The notes under the pieces were generated by a model. The model was not told where the DNA came from. It saw nothing but the letters and a program-made list of their open reading frames with translations, and did not search any database. Positions 1 through 5,587 of a stretch of 6,834 nucleotides of DNA are shown piece by piece. A program made the position numbers and the translations under genes. The DNA comes from Acidobacteriota bacterium. Its GTDB lineage: Bacteria > Acidobacteriota > Thermoanaerobaculia > Thermoanaerobaculales > Thermoanaerobaculaceae. Within the stretch, counting starts at the first letter, position 1; each line of letters begins with the position of its first letter. Where the stretch lies: positions 1-6,834 of the forward strand of contig DAIDOU010000126.1 in the NCBI GenBank assembly GCA_027458945.1, in the 5' to 3' direction.

Positions 1-16
1 GCCCGGGGCGCAGGGC

Positions 17-2689
17 GTGTCGGTCCGGCGCCTGTTCACGGACGGCGTGAACCACCCCTTCGACCTCATGCGGTGGGAGCGGCGAACGGCGCGGATCTCC
101 GGCGCCGACGGCGCCGTTGTCTTCGAGCAGACCGACGTCGAAGTGCCCGAGATGTGGTCGCAGACCGCGACGAATATCGTCGCGCAAAAGTATTTTCACG
201 GACGCCTCGGCACGCCGGCACGCGAAAACTCGGTACGGCAGCTGATCTCGCGGGTGGTCGTGACGATCACCGGCTGGGGGCGCACGGGCGGCTACTTCGC
301 CGACGAGGATTCGGAGCGCGCCTTCGCCGACGAGCTGGCGTACCTGCTGCTGCACCAGCGGGTGGCGTTCAACTCGCCGGTGTGGTTCAACGTCGGGATC
401 GAGCCGAGCCCGCAGTGCTCGGCGTGCTTCATCAACTCGGTGCAGGACTCGATGGAGTCGATCCTCGACCTCGCCAAGACCGAAGGGATGCTGTTCAAGT
501 ACGGCTCGGGCACGGGGTCGAACCTGTCGGCGCTGCGCTCCTCGCGCGAGGCGTTGGCCGGGGGCGGGACCGCGTCGGGCCCGGTGTCGTTCATGCGCGG
601 CTTCGATTCGTTCGCCGGCGTGATCAAATCGGGCGGGAAGACGCGCCGCGCCGCGAAGATGGTGATCCTCAACGTCGACCACCCGGACGTGCCCCAGTTC
701 ATCCGCTGCAAGGCCGAGGAGGAGAAGAAGGCGCACGTTCTGATCTCGGCCGGGTACCCGGCGAGCTTCGACCAGGAGGGCGGCGCCTACGACTCGATCC
801 AGTACCAGAACGCGAACCACTCGGTGCGGGTCACCGAGGAGTTCATGCGCGCCGTCGAGGACGACGGCTGGTGGGAGACGCGCGCCGTCACCTCCGGGGA
901 CGTCGCGGGCCGCTACCGGGCGCGCGAGATGATGCGCATGATGGCGGAGGCGGCCTGGGTGTGCGGCGACCCGGGGATCCAGTACGACACCACGATCAAC
1001 CGCTGGCACACCTGCAAGACCACGGCCCGCATCAACGCCTCGAACCCATGCTCCGAGTATATGTTCCTCGACGACACCGCGTGCAACCTCGCCTCGTTGA
1101 ACCTGATGCGCTTCGTCTCCGCGGACGGTGCCTTCGCCGTGGACGAGTTCACGCACGCGGTCGACGTGACGATCCTGGCGCAGGAGGTCCTCGTCGACTT
1201 CAGCCACTACCCGACGCCGCGGATCGCGGCGAACTCGCACGACTTCAGGCCGCTCGGCCTCGGCTACGCCAACCTCGGCGCGTTGCTGATGGCCGAGGGG
1301 CTGCCGTACGACTCGCCGGAAGGACGGGCGTACGCCGCGGCGGTCACGGCGCTGATGAGCGGTGAGGCGTACCTCGCCTCGGCGCGGATCGCCGAGGGGA
1401 TGGGGCCGTTTCCGGGCTACGACGCCAACCGCGAGCCGATGCTCGAGGTGATCGCGATGCACCGCGATGCCGCGCACCGCATCCCGACGCGCGGGGTGGC
1501 GGCCCAGTTGCGCCAGGCGGCGGTCGCGTCGTGGGACGCGGCGCAGACGTGCGGCCAGGCTTCAGGGTTCCGCAACGCGCAGGTGACGGTGCTGGCGCCG
1601 ACGGGGACGATCGGCTTCATGATGGACTGCGACACGACCGGGGTCGAGCCCGACCTCGCCCTCGTCAAGGTCAAGCGCCTGGTCGGCGGCGGCACGATCA
1701 GGATCGTCAACCAGACGGTGCCGCGAGCGCTCGCCAGGCTCGGGTACGACGAGCCGACCCGCACCGAGATCCTCAGGCACCTCGAGGCCACCGGCACGAT
1801 CGAGGGCGCCCCCGGCCTCGCGGACGACCACCTCGCGGTATTCGACTGCGCGTTCAAGGCGATCGCCGGGACCCGCTTCATCACATCGCTCGGCCACCTG
1901 CGCATGATGGGCGCGGTGCAGCCGTTCCTCTCCGGGGCGATCTCGAAAACCGTCAACGTCCCGGAGGAGACCGCGCCGGAGGAGATCGAGCGGCTCTTTA
2001 TCGAGGGGTGGAAACTCGGCCTCAAGTCGATCGCGGTCTACCGCGACAACTGCAAGGGCTCGCAGCCGCTCGCGGCGGCCGGCGACAAGGCGGCCGAGCC
2101 GACGTTCCAGCCGGTGCGGCGCAAGCTCCCCGACGAGCGCGTCGCGATCACGCACAAGTTCTCCGTCGAGGGGCAGGAGGGGTACGTCACCGTCGGCCTG
2201 TACGAGGACGGCAAGCCGGGCGAGCTGTTCATCACGATGGCGAAGGAGGGCTCGACGCTGTCGGGGGTGATGGACGCGTTCGCGACCGCGATCTCGCTCA
2301 CGCTGCAGTACGGCGTGCCGCTCGAGTTCCTCGTCAACAAGTTCTCGCACGTCCGCTTCGAGCCCGCCGGCTGGACCAACAACCCCCAGATCCCGTACGC
2401 GAAGTCGATCATCGATTACATCTTCCGCTGGCTCGCCGCGAAGTTCCTCGCCCCCGAGGACCAGGCGGCGGTCGGCGTGCAGCCGTTGGCCGGCGGCGAG
2501 GACGCCGCGCCGGCCCCGTCGCCGCAGCCGCGCCAGCCGGCGCTGCCCGGCCTCGACGGCGGCGAGAACGGGCACATGTTCGTCAACCAGGCGGACGCGC
2601 CGTCGTGCCCGACGTGCGGCATGGTGATGGTGCGCTCGGGTGCCTGCTACAAGTGCGGCAACTGCGGTTCGGTCCACGGCTGCAGCTGA
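17..2689 (+). CDS. nrdJ: Class II (adenosylcobalamin-dependent) ribonucleoside-diphosphate reductase
   Basis: Reduces ribonucleotides to deoxyribonucleotides in the cytoplasm, using a radical generated from coenzyme B12, so it needs no oxygen and no separate radical subunit. Seen in the 890-residue product: a redox cysteine C134 (SPQCSACF), the radical site N343-P-C345-S-E347, the partner cysteine C356, and the phosphate-binding PTGTIG loop at 528-533. The spacing C134 / C345 / C356 matches the layout known for the Thermotoga-type enzyme. Residues about 705-800 are the C-terminal TSCPD domain. A Pro/Ala/Gly-rich linker (about 820-855) then leads to a cysteine-rich tail (C864, C867, C877, C880, C883, C889) that would re-reduce the active site. 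The GTG at 17 puts the family N-terminus (RRLFTDG..PFDL) in the right place, but the frame is open to the left edge and no clear ribosome site is visible, so the true start may lie slightly upstream. Family assignment is near certain. Confidence 0.96.
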   Translation: MSVRRLFTDGVNHPFDLMRWERRTARISGADGAVVFEQTDVEVPEMWSQTATNIVAQKYFHGRLGTPARENSVRQLISRVVVTITGWGRTGGYFADEDSERAFADELAYLLLHQRVAFNSPVWFNVGIEPSPQCSACFINSVQDSMESILDLAKTEGMLFKYGSGTGSNLSALRSSREALAGGGTASGPVSFMRGFDSFAGVIKSGGKTRRAAKMVILNVDHPDVPQFIRCKAEEEKKAHVLISAGYPASFDQEGGAYDSIQYQNANHSVRVTEEFMRAVEDDGWWETRAVTSGDVAGRYRAREMMRMMAEAAWVCGDPGIQYDTTINRWHTCKTTARINASNPCSEYMFLDDTACNLASLNLMRFVSADGAFAVDEFTHAVDVTILAQEVLVDFSHYPTPRIAANSHDFRPLGLGYANLGALLMAEGLPYDSPEGRAYAAAVTALMSGEAYLASARIAEGMGPFPGYDANREPMLEVIAMHRDAAHRIPTRGVAAQLRQAAVASWDAAQTCGQASGFRNAQVTVLAPTGTIGFMMDCDTTGVEPDLALVKVKRLVGGGTIRIVNQTVPRALARLGYDEPTRTEILRHLEATGTIEGAPGLADDHLAVFDCAFKAIAGTRFITSLGHLRMMGAVQPFLSGAISKTVNVPEETAPEEIERLFIEGWKLGLKSIAVYRDNCKGSQPLAAAGDKAAEPTFQPVRRKLPDERVAITHKFSVEGQEGYVTVGLYEDGKPGELFITMAKEGSTLSGVMDAFATAISLTLQYGVPLEFLVNKFSHVRFEPAGWTNNPQIPYAKSIIDYIFRWLAAKFLAPEDQAAVGVQPLAGGEDAAPAPSPQPRQPALPGLDGGENGHMFVNQADAPSCPTCGMVMVRSGACYKCGNCGSVHGCS

Positions 2690-2710
2690 CGTCGCTTCCA
2701 GTGAATCCAG

Positions 2711-2736
2711 GACGGCCGGGGCGGTGCCCCGGCCGT
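2711..2736 (+). terminator. GC-rich terminator-like hairpin after nrdJ
   Basis: An inverted repeat, ACGGCCGGGG (2712-2721) and CCCCGGCCGT (2727-2736), is perfect over 10 bp. It can add a C-G pair inside, leaving a GGT loop. It starts 22 bases after the nrdJ stop codon and lies before the next promoter, which is where an intrinsic terminator is expected. The downstream U-tract is poor (TTCCGTC), so it may work with Rho or only as a 3' stabiliser. Confidence 0.65.
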
Positions 2737-2768
2737 TCCGTCATCGGGCACGCCGGTCGCGACGGCGC

Positions 2769-2797
2769 TTGACATCCAGTGGTTGTGCTCATATGCT
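2769..2797 (+). promoter_or_regulatory. Sigma70-type promoter of the DUF134 gene block
   Basis: A consensus -35 box TTGACA (2769-2774) and a -10 box TATGCT (2792-2797) are separated by exactly 17 bases. The -10 box ends six bases before the ATG at 2804, so transcription would begin at or within a base or two of the start codon. No Shine-Dalgarno sequence exists upstream of that ATG. The relatively AT-rich patch stands out against the GC-rich surroundings. Confidence 0.85.
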
Positions 2798-2803
2798 CAC
2801 AAC
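2782..2803 (+). promoter_or_regulatory. Palindromic operator overlapping -10 box and transcription start
   Basis: The 22 bases read GTTGTG-CT-CATATG-CT-CACAAC, a dyad symmetric at 18 of 22 positions: outer arms GTTGTG/CACAAC and a self-complementary CATATG core. It also contains the direct repeat TGCTCA at 2786-2791 and 2794-2799. It covers the distal spacer, the -10 box and the expected start site, so a bound protein would block RNA polymerase. The simplest candidate ligand is the DUF134 helix-turn-helix protein encoded immediately downstream (inference). Confidence 0.75.
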
Positions 2804-3277
2804 ATGGCGCGCCCCCCGAACCCCCGCCGCGTTGGTCTCGGCTTCGAAACGCGGGTATTCAAGCCGGCAGGGAGGCCGATGCACGGACTGGCGGTCGTGC
2901 GCCTCGACCTCGACGGGCTCGAGGCGCTGCGCCTGGCGGACCTCGAGGGCCTCTACCAGGAGGCCGCGGCCGAGCGGATGGGCGTGTCGCGCGCCACCTT
3001 CGGACGCATCTTGACGACGGCGCGCGCCCGCGTCGCCGAAGCGCTCCTGGCGGGCAAGGCGCTGCGGATCGGCGGCGGGCCGGTGGTCGAAGGCGAGCCG
3101 GAGGTGTGGCCGTGCCCGGTCCACAACGGCGGCCGGCGGCGCGGCCGGGGGTGCCGCTGCGCCAGGCGCAGCGCCGGCCCCGGAGCGGCTCGCGTGAGGA
3201 GCGAGGCCGGTGTCGCCGCTCGGGTACCCGGCGACGAGACGCCCGCATCGGTTCCACCGGCCGCTGGCGAGCGCTAG
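2804..3277 (+). CDS. UPF0251 / DUF134 family DNA-binding regulator
   Basis: A 157-residue protein of the DUF134 family, probably a cytoplasmic transcription factor. Residues 1-90 match the family pattern: M-x-RPP..RRV, then FKPAG (19-23), and a sigma-70-region-4-like helix-turn-helix at about 37-75 (LEALRLADLEGLYQEAAAE followed by RMGVSRATFGRIL). Family members often have a cysteine before RRV; here it is proline. The C-terminal tail carries C104-P-V-H107 and C117-R-C119 in an Arg/Gly-rich stretch, a possible metal- or cluster-binding site (inference), followed by a low-complexity Ala/Pro-rich end. The ATG at 2804 is chosen over the in-frame GTG at 2783 because family similarity begins there and the GTG lies inside the promoter. 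The message is probably leaderless. The next gene starts 18 bases after the stop. The ligand sensed is unknown. Confidence 0.9.
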   Translation: MARPPNPRRVGLGFETRVFKPAGRPMHGLAVVRLDLDGLEALRLADLEGLYQEAAAERMGVSRATFGRILTTARARVAEALLAGKALRIGGGPVVEGEPEVWPCPVHNGGRRRGRGCRCARRSAGPGAARVRSEAGVAARVPGDETPASVPPAAGER

Positions 3278-3295
3278 AACCTGGAGCCGGACGAC

Positions 3296-4321
3296 ATGGA
3301 CCTGCGACCGATCCTCGCCGACGCCGTGATGGTCACCGGCTTCGTCTTCGTGATGATGGTGCTGGTGGAGTACGCGCAGGTGGCGACCGCGGGCGTGCTC
3401 GGCCGCTGGTTGCAGCGGGGTGGCGTCTTCCGCACCGCGGCGGTCGCCCTCGTCGGCACGACGCCTGGCTGCCTCGGGGCGTTCACCGACGTGACGCTGT
3501 ACACGCACGGGATGATCAGCTTCGGCGCGATCAGCGGGGCGATGATCGCGGCCAGCGGTGACGAGGCGTTCGTCATGCTCGCCATGTTCCCCGAGCGGGC
3601 GTTGCCGCTGTTCGCTCTCCTGTTCGCCTACGGCCTCCTCGTCGCTCTCCTCGTCGACCGCGTTCTCGGGGTGCGCCTGTTCCGCGGCCACGGCTGCCCC
3701 GACGGGATCGAGCTTCACGCGGGCGAGCGGCCGCACGTCCACGGCCTGTTGTGGCGCCGCTCGTTCACCGCGCTTAGCGCGCCCCGCGCCGGCCTGGCGG
3801 CCGCGCTGGCGCTGTTCATCGCCGCCGTGGCGCTCGGCTGGGTTGGGCCGGAGCGCTGGGACTGGGTACGCGTGACGCTGCTCGTCGCCGCCGGTCTCGC
3901 CCTCGCCGTGACCGTCGTCGTGCCCGAGCACTTCCTCGTCGAGCACCTCTGGGCGCACGTCGCGAAGCGCCACGTGCCGCGCATCTTCGCCTGGGTGCTC
4001 GGGGTGCTGCTGGCGCTCGCCTGGCTGCAGGCGGCCGAGGTGCCGCTCGCGAGCTGGATCAAGGGGCACCCGGGATGGGCTTTGCTCGCCGCGGTGCTGG
4101 TCGGGGTGGTCCCGGAGTCCGGGCCGCACCTGGTGTTCGTGACGCTCTTCGCCCAGGGCGTGCTGCCGTTCTCGGTGCTGGTCGCCTCGTCGGTGGTGCA
4201 GGACGGGCACGGGATGCTGCCGCTGCTCGCCGAGTCGCCCGCCGAGTTCGCGCGGGTCAAGGCCGTCAACGCCGCCGCGGGTCTGGCGCTGGGCGGGGCG
4301 CTGATGGCGGCCGGGTGGTGA
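3296..4321 (+). CDS. Putative manganese/heavy-metal exporter (10-TM, ArsP_2-like permease)
   Basis: A 341-residue integral membrane protein with roughly ten hydrophobic segments (about 8-30, 45-62, 70-88, 102-124, 163-182, 190-210, 228-247, 258-277, 284-302, 322-340; estimated by eye). It resembles the family annotated as putative manganese transporter or 10-TM heavy-metal exporter (Pfam ArsP_2). The two halves carry similar intramembrane motifs, TTPGCLGAFTD (55-65) and VPESGPH (272-278), with polar residues that could line a metal path. The loop between the halves holds H132, C134, H141, H147 and H149, a likely cytosolic metal-binding loop. A GGAG at 3283-3286 lies nine bases before the ATG. 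With an 18-base gap it is surely co-transcribed with the DUF134 gene. Substrate is unproven: manganese, iron or another divalent metal are all possible, and the arsenic label used for some relatives is weak. Confidence 0.82.
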   Translation: MDLRPILADAVMVTGFVFVMMVLVEYAQVATAGVLGRWLQRGGVFRTAAVALVGTTPGCLGAFTDVTLYTHGMISFGAISGAMIAASGDEAFVMLAMFPERALPLFALLFAYGLLVALLVDRVLGVRLFRGHGCPDGIELHAGERPHVHGLLWRRSFTALSAPRAGLAAALALFIAAVALGWVGPERWDWVRVTLLVAAGLALAVTVVVPEHFLVEHLWAHVAKRHVPRIFAWVLGVLLALAWLQAAEVPLASWIKGHPGWALLAAVLVGVVPESGPHLVFVTLFAQGVLPFSVLVASSVVQDGHGMLPLLAESPAEFARVKAVNAAAGLALGGALMAAGW

Positions 4322-4437
4322 GGACGGACGGCCCCTTGTCTTGTGGGCGGGTCGGGCGCGACCGCGAGGTCACCCGCGTGCCCCGGGCCGCCGTTGCGGT
4401 GAACGGGTCGTGTGCCGGTAACAGAAGGAGTGCAACG

Positions 4438-4812
4438 ATGCTCAAGATCGCGGTTCCCACGTGCGGCGGGCTCTTCTCGAACCATTTCGGCGGCGCCGAC
4501 CGCTTCGCCCTCTTCGAGGTCGACGACCAGGCGCGACGCATCGTGTCTGCGACCAGCGCGGCGCCGCCCCCGCACGAGCAGGGGAGCTTTCCGACGTGGC
4601 TGAAGGAGCAGGGGTGTCACGTGATCCTGGCGGGAGGGATGGGGCCGCGGGCGATCCAGATGCTGGAGGGCTTCGGCATCCGAGCCGTCGTCGGCGTCGA
4701 GGGCGACCGGCCGGAAACCGTCGTGCAGGATTTCCTCGATGGCCGTCTCGTCGCCTCGGGCGAGTCGTGCCACGACCACGGGGCTCACGGCTGCGGCCAG
4801 CACGGGGCGTAA
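4438..4812 (+). CDS. NifX/NafY-like dinitrogenase iron-molybdenum cofactor family protein
   Basis: A 124-residue cytoplasmic protein of the Nitro_FeMo-Co fold (RNase H-like). Members bind iron-sulfur or molybdenum-iron clusters, and many occur in organisms that do not fix nitrogen. Seen: the opening strand IAVP (4-7), the SNHFGGAD motif (14-21), a PPPHEQG loop (43-49) and the ILAGGMGPRA turn (63-72). The C-terminal tail is rich in ligands: C111, H112, H114, H117, C119, H122. C9 and C60 are further candidates. A strong ribosome binding site, AGAAGGAG (4423-4430), sits seven bases before the ATG and decides the start over earlier in-frame codons. The 116-base gap to the exporter gene holds no convincing promoter, so I place the gene in the same operon. 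No nif gene is visible, so a role in general metal-cluster handling is more likely than nitrogenase assembly. Confidence 0.9.
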   Translation: MLKIAVPTCGGLFSNHFGGADRFALFEVDDQARRIVSATSAAPPPHEQGSFPTWLKEQGCHVILAGGMGPRAIQMLEGFGIRAVVGVEGDRPETVVQDFLDGRLVASGESCHDHGAHGCGQHGA

Positions 4813-4830
4813 CGGGCGGGTCCGGCGTCA

Positions 4831-5022
4831 GTGCGGCGCGGAATGGGAGCCCAGGGGAACGGCCCCTGTCTGGCGTGCCAAGCGACCAAGCCACACGAGC
4901 CAGGGGCGCCGTGCCGGCCGGAGCGCTGCCCGAAGTGCGGCCAGGCGATGGCGCGGGAAGGCTCGGCGCACCACCTGGCGTGCCTCGAGAAGCGGCGGCA
5001 TCGCCAGGGTAGCCCAAGGTGA
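4831..5022 (+). CDS. Small double-CxxC (zinc-ribbon-like) protein
   Basis: A 63-residue protein with no assigned function. It shows C13-L-A-C16, then PHEPGAPC (21-28), then C33-P-K-C36-G and AMARE (39-43). This matches, from memory, a pattern of small proteins found beside NifX-like and Mrp-type genes in anaerobes (CPxCG..PH.RG.PC....CPKCG..M.RE). The first CxxC departs from that pattern (CLACQ). The spaced pairs could bind zinc or a cluster. H22, C28 and C51 are extra possible ligands. It begins 18 bases after the NifX-like gene. The start is uncertain: the GTG at 4831 gives the longest form, and the ATG at 4843 would remove four residues; neither has a strong ribosome site. The cysteine pattern and operon position argue for a real gene rather than a chance reading frame. 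Confidence 0.72.
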   Translation: MRRGMGAQGNGPCLACQATKPHEPGAPCRPERCPKCGQAMAREGSAHHLACLEKRRHRQGSPR

Positions 5023-5049
5023 GCGCGGCCGGTCACAATAGACCGTGAG

Positions 5050-5072
5050 CGGCCGTCCGCGGGGGACGGCCG
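5050..5072 (+). repeat. Perfect 9-bp hairpin before the thioferritin gene
   Basis: CGGCCGTCC (5050-5058) and GGACGGCCG (5064-5072) are exact inverted complements around a 5-base loop (GCGGG). The hairpin fills the 61-base gap between the small CxxC gene and the thioferritin gene, and its last base abuts the ribosome binding site. No T-run follows, so it is not a classic intrinsic terminator. It may instead tune translation or protect the downstream message. Confidence 0.6.
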
Positions 5073-5079
5073 GGGAGGG
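5072..5079 (+). promoter_or_regulatory. Ribosome binding site that sets the thioferritin start
   Basis: GGGGAGGG lies four bases before the ATG at 5084. It favours that ATG over the in-frame GTG at 5045, which lies just before the hairpin and would add 13 residues not expected in the family. Confidence 0.7.
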
Positions 5080-5083
5080 ACCG

Positions 5084-5587
5084 ATGGGGACCAAGGGACG
5101 CGCGATCATCGGCATGGACGTCGACGAGCTGCTCGGCCTGCTCAACGCGGCGTACGCCAGTGAGTGGCTCGCCTACTACCAGTACTGGCTCGGTGCCAAG
5201 CTGATCAAGGGACCGATGAAGGACGCGGTGGCGGCGGAGCTGACGCTGCACGCGACCGAGGAGCTCAACCACGCGACGCTGCTGACGACGCGGATCATCC
5301 AGCTCGGCGGCGCGCCGGTCACCGACCCGAAGCAGTGGTTCCCGCAGAGCCCGTGCGCCTACGACGCGCCGGACGACCCCTACGTGGCCGTGATCCTGGA
5401 GCAGAACATCGCCGGCGAGCAGTGCGCGATCGGCGCCTACAAGAAACTGATGGACGTCACCAAGGACAAGGACATGGTGACGTACAACCTGGCGCTCACG
5501 ATCCTCGAGCAGGAGGTCGAGCACGAGGAGGACCTGCAGAGCCTGAAGGACGACCTCGACCTCATGGTCTCCCGCGGGAGCCGATAG
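5084..5587 (+). CDS. Dps-like (DPSL) ferritin-like protein, 'thioferritin'
   Basis: A 167-residue four-helix ferritin-like protein. DPSL proteins assemble into cages that oxidise and store iron, using peroxide, so they detoxify both. Seen: di-iron ligands E27 on helix 1, E60-x-x-H63 on helix 2, E106 on helix 3 and E144-x-x-H147 on helix 4, the bacterioferritin-type arrangement. A cysteine pair, C91 (SPCAYDAP) and C114 (GEQC), is the feature that separates DPSL thioferritins from ordinary Dps and bacterioferritin. The N-terminus MGTKGRAIIGMDVDELL fits the family. It follows the small CxxC gene by 61 bases and is probably the last gene of the block. Its stop lies inside the oppositely oriented DUF190-CBS gene. 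Cage formation and peroxide use are known for family members and inferred here. Confidence 0.9.
   Translation: MGTKGRAIIGMDVDELLGLLNAAYASEWLAYYQYWLGAKLIKGPMKDAVAAELTLHATEELNHATLLTTRIIQLGGAPVTDPKQWFPQSPCAYDAPDDPYVAVILEQNIAGEQCAIGAYKKLMDVTKDKDMVTYNLALTILEQEVEHEEDLQSLKDDLDLMVSRGSR

Noticed and set aside
1562..2677. Long open frame on the minus strand under nrdJ (371 codons)
   Set aside because: Low-complexity Arg/Ala/Leu/Glu composition, fully antisense to a well-conserved gene; expected by chance at this GC content.
2783..2803. In-frame GTG start seven codons upstream of the DUF134 ATG
   Set aside because: It lies between the -35 and -10 boxes and would not be transcribed from this promoter. 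Family similarity begins at the ATG at 2804.
3278..3295. Manganese (yybP-ykoY) riboswitch ahead of the putative manganese exporter
   Set aside because: Only 18 bases separate the exporter from the DUF134 gene, too short for the riboswitch, and no such structure is seen upstream of 2804.
2789..4210. Long open frame on the minus strand (473 codons)
   Set aside because: It is a shadow of the DUF134 and exporter genes, rich in Arg/Glu/His from GC-rich antisense codons, with no recognisable domain.
4322..4437. Possible separate promoter or terminator in the 116-base gap before the NifX-like gene
   Set aside because: The best -35/-10 pairing (TTGCGG at 4394 with TAACAG at 4419) has poor spacing and match. 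The short GCGGGT/ACCCGC and GGTCG/CGACC repeats lack a U-tract. Only the ribosome site is convincing.
4438..4812. Nitrogenase assembly (nifX) function
   Set aside because: No nif genes are present in the window and the family is widespread in non-fixing organisms, so a specific nifX symbol is not justified.
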